Shown here in pieces: positions 58,488-64,000 of a stretch of 64,000 nt of DNA (position 1 is its first letter; each line of letters begins with the position of its first letter). This DNA comes from UBA3839 sp902776985 (lineage in GTDB: Bacteria; Bacteroidota; Bacteroidia; Bacteroidales; Bacteroidaceae), in NCBI GenBank assembly GCA_902776985.1, contig CACYSD010000008.1, positions 14,377 through 78,376 of the forward strand, read 5' to 3'. The notes under the pieces were generated by a model, which worked only from the letters and a program-made list of their open reading frames with translations, was not told where the DNA came from and searched no databases. A program made the translations under genes and the position numbers.

Positions 58488-61400
58488 ATGATCGAATTGC
58501 AGGAACTGTTTAACGAATCAGCACAAGCCGACGTTCAAAAATGTTATGAACGGTTCGGCTTGTTGCTGCATAGGGTAGTTGATGAATGTACCCTGGACAG
58601 TGGAATGCAATTCTCCGGTTTGTTCGCCCAGCTGGAGTATCTGCTAACAGAACGTCTGTCGGCTGATGAACCGACTGTTCGACGGGTGCATGACCTGCGA
58701 GTTAGAGTGCGCAGGTATAAGGAATTCAGCGTTGAATATCTGCAGCACCATTGCCTTTACGACTTACGTACTCTCTGTGAACTTGTTAATCTGCTGACAG
58801 GTGAGGAAATACCTGCGTCGCTGGTGGCTCTCTTTCCTCGTGGTACCTATCGTCTCGCTGGTGCCAAACATGCAGAGACGGACTGCATGCGCGTGGTGGT
58901 GGAGAGTATAGACGACAGTTTTATCTATGCCCGCCTTGACGATGAAGGGGCCAATAAAGTCGTAGTTTGTTACGACACCACGAATACTGATCTCTTAGGG
59001 GATACGGCAAAATTTGCCTTTGGCGACTGGCGCTGTTTGCGTCCGTTGCTTCAATCGTGTGTTCGACTGAACCTTGTTCGTCCCCGACAGGTGGAACACA
59101 AGGACGGAAATACCGCGCAGACATTCTTTGTCCCAGAACTTATAATCTACGAACCTGATTACCTGGTAGATGTATCTGCTGTGGCAGGACTGTTTGAGTC
59201 CTATGCCCATAGCCCTTTGTTGCATTTGCTTGGAAAATTCAAGCCTGCGCCTGAGTCTGAAGCCATTGTCTTGGGTAATCTCGCCAGTCAGTTGCTTGAC
59301 GAGGAACTGCTCTTTGAAGGCAAGGAGAAAGACTATGCCAGCAGTGTGCGTGATTTCTTCCGCTACAATGCTCTGTCTGTAGCAACTCTTCAGCAGTTGA
59401 CTGCAACCTTCCATCTGGAGGCGCAGAACCAACGTCGCAATATACAGCGAGCCATACGCAAGGGACTGTCTGAGATGGCGGCTTTCGACCGCGAGAAAGC
59501 GGTGGTTGAACCGTCGTTCTTCTGTGAAATGCTCGGGCTTCAGGGACGTATGGATATGCTCCAGACTGATTATACTGTGCTGGTGGAACAGAAGTCGGGA
59601 AAAAGTGAATTTCCTGTGAATCCTGATAATATCCGTGCACAGGAGAAACATTTTGTGCAGTTGCTCCTCTATCAGGCTGTGCTGCACTATCAGATGCATC
59701 TGCGCAATGATGAGATTCATCCCTTCTTGCTCTATTCAAAATACGAGAAGGGACTGATACGCACTGGCGTTGCTCCGACAAAACTCTTCGAGGCTCTCTG
59801 CCTTCGCAACGAGATGGTACATCAGGAGTTATTGCTGTCCACCGAGGAGGGGGCACAGATGATTACGAACCTGAAAGTGGAGGATTTCCTGCAGCTGCGT
59901 GTGTCTGACCGCTTGTGGCGGGGATATATCGAACCGCAGTTGCAGCAGCTGATATTCCCGCTGCAACAGGCTTCGCCTCTGGAACGTGCTTATTTCCTGC
60001 GTATGCTGCGCTTTGTCCAGACCGAACACGTTATGGCGAAACTTGGCAACCGCTCCAAGGAATGTTCGGGATTTGCTTCTGCCTGGAACGCAGCTCTTGC
60101 TGAAAAACGGTTGGCAGGCAATATCTTCGACCGCCTGTCAATCAAGGAACTGATTTGGGAGAATAATGCCATTGTCGGTGTGGAACTCAATGCTGAGGAG
60201 GATGACGGTGAGTTCCTGGCTAATTTCCGTCGTGGTGATATAGTTGTGCTTTATCCCTATCGTCGTGGTTCAGAGCCTGATATGCGTCAGACTATGGTGA
60301 TGCGTGCCAGTATCGTGGATGTGAGCGACGGATGTCTGAGCTTGCATCTTAGGGCTCCGCAGACCCACAGGGTCGTCTTCGACTATGATGAGCAGTGGTG
60401 CTGGGCTGTGGAGCATGACTTCATGGAGTCATCCTATACTTCTCTTTATCGTGCGCTTCATGCGTTTCTCACCGCTCCTTTGCATCGCCGCCAGTTGGTT
60501 CTCGGTTTGCGTAAACCCGAGACGGACACCACACGTACCCTTGCCGGTGATTATGGCAAGTTCAACGATATGGTGCTTGCGGCAAAGCAGGCAAAGGACT
60601 TCTTCCTTGTCATAGGTCCTCCAGGCACAGGTAAGACTTCTTTCGGAATGTTGAACATCCTGCGTGAGCAGCTTCGTGAACCGCAGACCAACATCCTTCT
60701 TGCTGCATACACTAACCGTGCAGTGGACGAAATATGCAGCAAACTGGTGGAGCAGGGCATAGACTTCATCCGTATTGGTGGTGCGTTGAGCTGTGCATCC
60801 GATTACCGTCGTTACCTTCTTAGTGTACAGTTAGATTGTTGCAAAAATGTCAAAGACTTGCGTTGGCTTCTTGAACGTCAGCGCATTTTTGTGGGAACAA
60901 CCACGTCCTTCGCTTCGCATCAGCACCTTTTCCACCTGAAGCATTTCGACCTCGCCATCATTGATGAGGCTTCGCAGATACTTGAGCCTCAGATTATGCC
61001 TCTGCTTACGGCTATGCATGGCAATGCGGAAGCTGTGTCGAAATTTGTCTTTATCGGTGACCATAAGCAGTTGCCTGCTGTCGTTGCACAGCCTTCGTCA
61101 CAGTCGAAGGTTGAGGAGAAGGAGTTGATAGATATTGGTTTGACGGACTGCCGCAATTCTTTCTTCGAACGTCTGCTGCGCAACACTCAGGTGTATTTCC
61201 TCTCACATCAGGGACGTATGCATGTGGATATAGCAGACTTCCCGAATAAGGCATTCTATGGAAACCATCTTGCCCCAGTCCCGCTTCCACATCAGATTGC
61301 AGAGGGAACACAGCGTCTGCAGTTCGTCAATGTACCACGGCCGCAGAATTCTCCTTCGGACAAGGTTAATCTCGCTGAGGCGGAGGTGATTGCCCGTATT

Positions 61401-61796
61401 GTGGCGGATGTGGTTGCTGAAGCAGATCGTTTTGATCCTGAACGTACAGTGGGTGTGATTGTGCCTTACCGCAATCAGATTCTTGCTATTAGGAAAGCCA
61501 TCGAAAAACTCAATCCGATGGCAGCAAGAATAACTATAGATACTGTTGAGCGTTATCAGGGAAGTCAGCGTGAAACCATTATTTATGGCTTCACCGTTCA
61601 GCGTGATTATCAGTTGAAATTCCTTACCGACAGCACGTTTAAAGACACTGATGGCACGCTCATTGACCGTAAACTTAATGTGGCCATGACACGTGCCATG
61701 AGTAAACTTTATCTCGTTGGAAACGCCGAATTACTTCAGCGAGTTCCCATTTTCAGAAAGCTGATAGAGTTTCTAGGCGGTCCTAGGCGGTCCTAG
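58488..61796 (+). CDS. Dna2-like protein: PD-(D/E)xK nuclease plus SF1 helicase
   Basis: The 1102-residue protein has a long N-terminal region, a nuclease motif at about 348-372 (GLQGRMDMLQ then VLVEQKSGKS, matching the RecB/Dna2 pattern), and a C-terminal superfamily 1 helicase of the Dna2/UPF1 type. Helicase motifs are GPPGTGKTSFG (about 708), LAIIDEASQILEPQ (about 823), FIGDHKQLPAV, DTVERYQGSQRETIIYGF, and LNVAMTRAMSKLYLVGN (about 1062). Such proteins process DNA ends or flaps. No partner subunit is adjacent. The last codons (FLGGPRRS) and the stop are encoded by a CCTAGG array, so the native C-terminus may have been altered. Cys-ligands of an Fe-S cluster are not obvious. Confidence 0.85.
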   Translation: MIELQELFNESAQADVQKCYERFGLLLHRVVDECTLDSGMQFSGLFAQLEYLLTERLSADEPTVRRVHDLRVRVRRYKEFSVEYLQHHCLYDLRTLCELVNLLTGEEIPASLVALFPRGTYRLAGAKHAETDCMRVVVESIDDSFIYARLDDEGANKVVVCYDTTNTDLLGDTAKFAFGDWRCLRPLLQSCVRLNLVRPRQVEHKDGNTAQTFFVPELIIYEPDYLVDVSAVAGLFESYAHSPLLHLLGKFKPAPESEAIVLGNLASQLLDEELLFEGKEKDYASSVRDFFRYNALSVATLQQLTATFHLEAQNQRRNIQRAIRKGLSEMAAFDREKAVVEPSFFCEMLGLQGRMDMLQTDYTVLVEQKSGKSEFPVNPDNIRAQEKHFVQLLLYQAVLHYQMHLRNDEIHPFLLYSKYEKGLIRTGVAPTKLFEALCLRNEMVHQELLLSTEEGAQMITNLKVEDFLQLRVSDRLWRGYIEPQLQQLIFPLQQASPLERAYFLRMLRFVQTEHVMAKLGNRSKECSGFASAWNAALAEKRLAGNIFDRLSIKELIWENNAIVGVELNAEEDDGEFLANFRRGDIVVLYPYRRGSEPDMRQTMVMRASIVDVSDGCLSLHLRAPQTHRVVFDYDEQWCWAVEHDFMESSYTSLYRALHAFLTAPLHRRQLVLGLRKPETDTTRTLAGDYGKFNDMVLAAKQAKDFFLVIGPPGTGKTSFGMLNILREQLREPQTNILLAAYTNRAVDEICSKLVEQGIDFIRIGGALSCASDYRRYLLSVQLDCCKNVKDLRWLLERQRIFVGTTTSFASHQHLFHLKHFDLAIIDEASQILEPQIMPLLTAMHGNAEAVSKFVFIGDHKQLPAVVAQPSSQSKVEEKELIDIGLTDCRNSFFERLLRNTQVYFLSHQGRMHVDIADFPNKAFYGNHLAPVPLPHQIAEGTQRLQFVNVPRPQNSPSDKVNLAEAEVIARIVADVVAEADRFDPERTVGVIVPYRNQILAIRKAIEKLNPMAARITIDTVERYQGSQRETIIYGFTVQRDYQLKFLTDSTFKDTDGTLIDRKLNVAMTRAMSKLYLVGNAELLQRVPIFRKLIEFLGGPRRS

Positions 61797-61817
61797 GCAG
61801 TCCTAGGTTATCCTAGG
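61773..61817. repeat. CCTAGG array, 10-bp period, five units
   Basis: CTAGG at 61773 and CCTAGG at 61782, 61792, 61802 and 61812 are spaced by four bases (CGGT, CGGT, CAGT, TTAT), a period of exactly 10 bp. The array overlaps the end of the Dna2-like gene: its second full unit supplies the TAG stop. It also lies 8 bp from the stop of the convergent acyl-CoA synthetase gene. Confidence 0.85.
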
Positions 61818-61824
61818 CAGTTTG

Positions 61825-63480
61825 TTATTTCTTATCCCTTTCCCTTATTTCCACTCTGCGGATCTTTCCGCTGATGGTTTTGGGAAGTTCATCTACAAAC
61901 TCAATAACGCGAGGATATTTGTAAGGAGCAGTCTCGTGCTTAACGTGTTCCTGAAGTTCCTTGACCAGTTCTTCGCCTGCACGTTCCTTCCATTCGTGTC
62001 CGAGGACGATAGTTGCTTTCACCACTTCGCCGCGGATGTCATCCGGTACGCCAGTGATGGCACATTCCACAACTGCTGGGTGAGTCATCAGTGCACTTTC
62101 CACTTCAAAAGGACCGATGCGGTAACCGCTTGACTTGATAACGTCGTCGGCACGTCCCACAAACCAGTAATAACCGTCTTCGTCATAGTAGGCAAGGTCG
62201 CCTGTGTAGTACAGACCGTCGTGCCAGATGCTCTTTGTGAGTTCCGGGTTGCGGTAATAGCAGCAGAAGAGTCCGATCTGCTTGCGACGGTCGGTGCGGA
62301 TGGCAATCTGTCCGATTTCGCCAACGCCTGCAGCAGAACCGTCCGGTTTGATAAGTTCGATATCGTATTGTGGATTAGGTACACCCATACTGCCTGGCTT
62401 CGGTTTCATCCAAGGGAAAGTGCCGAGGGTGAGTGTGGTTTCTGTCTGTCCGAATCCCTCCATGAGGTGAATGCCTGTTGCTTCGAGGAATTTCTGGTAA
62501 ACAGCACCGTTGAGTGCTTCTCCTGCTGTAGTACAATATTTTAAAGATGAGAGGTCGAAGCGTGACAAATCCTCACGAATCATGAATCGATAGATTGTTG
62601 GTGGAGCACAGAACGAAGTGACGTGGTACTGTTCCATCTTGTGCAGGATGTCAGCAGGAGTGAATTTCTCGTGATCGTATACGAATACCGCAGCACCGAC
62701 AATCCATTGTCCGTAGAGCTTGCCCCACACGGCTTTTCCCCAACCTGTATCTGCAACGGTGAGGTGAAGGCTGTCTTCATGCAGGTTATGCCAGAAGGCA
62801 GCAGTGGAGAGGTGTCCAAGAGCGTATGTGTAGTCGTGGATTACCATCTTCGGTTCACCGCTGGTTCCGCTGGTGAAGTACATGATGCTGTAGTCGGTTG
62901 CCTTGTTCAAATGTTCTGGCTTTGTCCATGTACCGGCATTTTTGACTCCTGTTTCGAAGTCTTCCCATCCTTCCGGAATCTCAGGACCTATACTGATACG
63001 GTGCTCCAATGTCGGACATTTGGGGTATGCACCGTTAACGTGCTCAACGATTTCTTCGTCACCGCAGCAAATGATGGCTTTGATGCTTGCCATCTCGCAA
63101 CGGTAGATAATGTCCTTGGAAGTAAGGAGGAATGTAGCTGGAATGGCAACGGCTCCTATCTTGTGCAGGGCAATGATGCTTGTCCAGAACTGATAGCGGC
63201 GTTTCAGGATTAGCATGACCATATCCCCTTTGCCAATGCCAAGGCTTGTGAGGTAGGCTGCAACACGGTCGCTTTCCTTCTTTAGGTCACCGAAGGTGAA
63301 GCGACGCTCTTCGCCCTTGTCGTTGGTCCACAACAAGGCGAGTTTGTCAGGTGCTTCCTCTGCCCATGCATCCATCACATCGTAGGCAAAGTTGAATTCC
63401 TCAGGGATTATGTATTCGAGATTCTGTCGATAGTCGTCCATCGACTCGAAGCTGCTCTTTCGTAGAAACCGTTCAATCAT
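61825..63480 (-). CDS. AMP-dependent acyl-CoA synthetase (acetyl/medium-chain type)
   Basis: The start at 63480 (MIERFLRKSSFESMDDYRQN) gives 551 residues. The frame is open 33 codons more, but those encode an unlikely Cys/Phe-rich leader in an AT-rich promoter area. Motifs in order: MYFTSGTSGEPKMVI (P-loop), GEALNGAVYQ, MEGFGQTETTLTLGT, YYTGDLAYYDEDGYYWFVGR, DDVIKSSGYRIGPFEVES, and PKTISGKIRRVEIRER with the catalytic Lys. It activates a short or medium-chain acid with CoA. It converges with the Dna2-like gene. No partner gene is adjacent. Confidence 0.9.
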   Translation of the reverse strand: MIERFLRKSSFESMDDYRQNLEYIIPEEFNFAYDVMDAWAEEAPDKLALLWTNDKGEERRFTFGDLKKESDRVAAYLTSLGIGKGDMVMLILKRRYQFWTSIIALHKIGAVAIPATFLLTSKDIIYRCEMASIKAIICCGDEEIVEHVNGAYPKCPTLEHRISIGPEIPEGWEDFETGVKNAGTWTKPEHLNKATDYSIMYFTSGTSGEPKMVIHDYTYALGHLSTAAFWHNLHEDSLHLTVADTGWGKAVWGKLYGQWIVGAAVFVYDHEKFTPADILHKMEQYHVTSFCAPPTIYRFMIREDLSRFDLSSLKYCTTAGEALNGAVYQKFLEATGIHLMEGFGQTETTLTLGTFPWMKPKPGSMGVPNPQYDIELIKPDGSAAGVGEIGQIAIRTDRRKQIGLFCCYYRNPELTKSIWHDGLYYTGDLAYYDEDGYYWFVGRADDVIKSSGYRIGPFEVESALMTHPAVVECAITGVPDDIRGEVVKATIVLGHEWKERAGEELVKELQEHVKHETAPYKYPRVIEFVDELPKTISGKIRRVEIRERDKK

Positions 63481-63699
63481 TTGGTTGTAGTTTGGTTTTT
63501 GCGTTTTGTTATTCGATAAATGTGTCAGAAAAGAGTAAATTGCACAAAATATAGGGGTTTGTGCAGCAAAATTGCACACTTTGTAAATATAGCCTCTTTC
63601 TGCACTCCAAAATTAGAATTTTTTCTTAAAACAACCTTATTAAAATTCGTTAAATTTCAGTAATTTACACATACTTTCCAAAAATGTGCAATGATTTGC

Positions 63700-63734
63700 A
63701 AAAAAAACTGCACACGGAATTTTTACGTGTGCAG
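63700..63734 (-). terminator. Terminator on the minus strand near the right edge
   Basis: CTGCACACG and CGTGTGCAG form a perfect 9-bp stem. On the minus strand it is followed by TTTTTTTT (63707-63700). It would end a minus-strand transcript entering from the right edge. Confidence 0.75.
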
Positions 63735-63740
63735 TGGGTT

Positions 63741-63860
63741 GAATGTGAAGCGTGAATTATTGGAGCAGCGAAGGCAGAGCTGAACTCGTTCAAGCTATGC
63801 TGAGTCGTGACAATAACCACAGAACGAAGTGATGTAACTGTGAAGTGATGGTACCGGATA
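63741..63860 (+). repeat. Dispersed repeat family 3, copy B
   Basis: The block is nearly the reverse complement of the one at 16258-16434. Shared words here are TATTGGAGCAGCGAAGGCAG, AAGCTATGCTGAGTCGTGAC and CACAGAACGAAGTGATG. The ends are GTGAAGCGTGAA and AAGTGATGGTACC, which are themselves similar to short words at 31110-31130. It lacks the 65-bp middle part of copy A. Confidence 0.75.
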
Positions 63861-64000
63861 TTTTTTTTCGTTTTCGTTATCGTTTTCGTTTACGATTTTC
63901 GTTTAAGGTAGGTTCTATAAATTATGTCGAGACGATTTTTGATTTTATGTAAGTGGACTTTTGTCAGCTTTTGAGAGCGCAATGCGAGCATTGTAACCGA
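63861..64000. other. Right edge, no gene assigned
   Basis: The start of this segment is a tandem of TTTTCG/GTTATCG words (63868-63905). A minus-strand open frame enters from the right edge and stops at 63890. It would encode a basic 36-residue end (ALRSQKLTKVHLHKIKNRLD in the middle). It could be the tail of a gene beyond the window, which would fit the minus-strand terminator at 63700-63734, but the evidence is weak. The part 63481-63699 holds only AT-rich promoter-like DNA with several TGCA words. Confidence 0.3.

Overview
The window looks like a chromosomal segment of a Prevotella-like member of the Bacteroidales. The evidence is indirect but consistent. Promoters match the Bacteroidetes pattern (TTTG, 19-21 bp, TAnnTTTG) at many gene starts, and Shine-Dalgarno sequences are absent. 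There is a PorT-like type IX secretion barrel, and several secreted proteins share a C-terminal tail of the type IX kind. DUF4494, the succinyl/acetyl-type arginine gene order and PL11 rhamnogalacturonan lyases also fit. I see no rRNA or tRNA genes.

Layout. 1-7.7 kb: a carbohydrate-degradation run (GH35, GH2, a tandem SGNH acetylesterase-like protein, a small secreted protein). 7.7-14.1 kb: housekeeping genes (rarA, a 59-aa peptide, ferredoxin, porT-like, GT2, radC, a membrane protein, a MIP18/SufT-like gene). 14.1-18.9 kb: GH43, queA, birA, tadA. 19.1-24.1 kb: arginine operon argR-GNAT-argG-[DUF559]-argC-argD. 24.1-28.2 kb: a long intergenic region with a predicted small RNA, an outer membrane barrel, a type II restriction-modification pair and gene remnants. 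28.3-33.6 kb: acyl-CoA synthetase, a second DUF559 gene, Sel1 protein, Crp-like regulator, YggS, DUF4494. 33.9-43.7 kb: pta-[four-helix protein]-ackA, a secreted protein, rmuC, a HerA-like ATPase, enolase. 43.7-46.2 kb: a three-gene amino-deoxysugar cassette. 46.3-58.3 kb: pectin degradation (two PL11 lyases, a GH128-like enzyme, GH51). 58.5-63.5 kb: a Dna2-like nuclease-helicase and an acyl-CoA synthetase.

The enzymes at 1-7 kb, 14-16 kb and 46-58 kb together could dismantle rhamnogalacturonan I: backbone lyases, deacetylation, and removal of galactose and arabinose side chains. No SusC/SusD pair is present.

The most unusual signal is a set of small repeat-bounded units. Two units of about 485 bp each carry a DUF559 (Vsr-like nuclease fold) gene between GC-rich palindromic terminal inverted repeats. 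Their right end supplies the start codon and N-terminus of the next host gene (argC and a Sel1 protein). A different unit of 528 bp between pta and ackA carries a four-helix-bundle gene between 34-bp inverted repeats that match at 33 of 34 positions. Gene-less relatives of both repeat families, a third repeat family and two CCTAGG arrays with 10-bp period are scattered between genes, often touching stop codons. I suggest these are minimal mobile units with two unrelated cargo proteins. This is inference from structure; movement is not shown.
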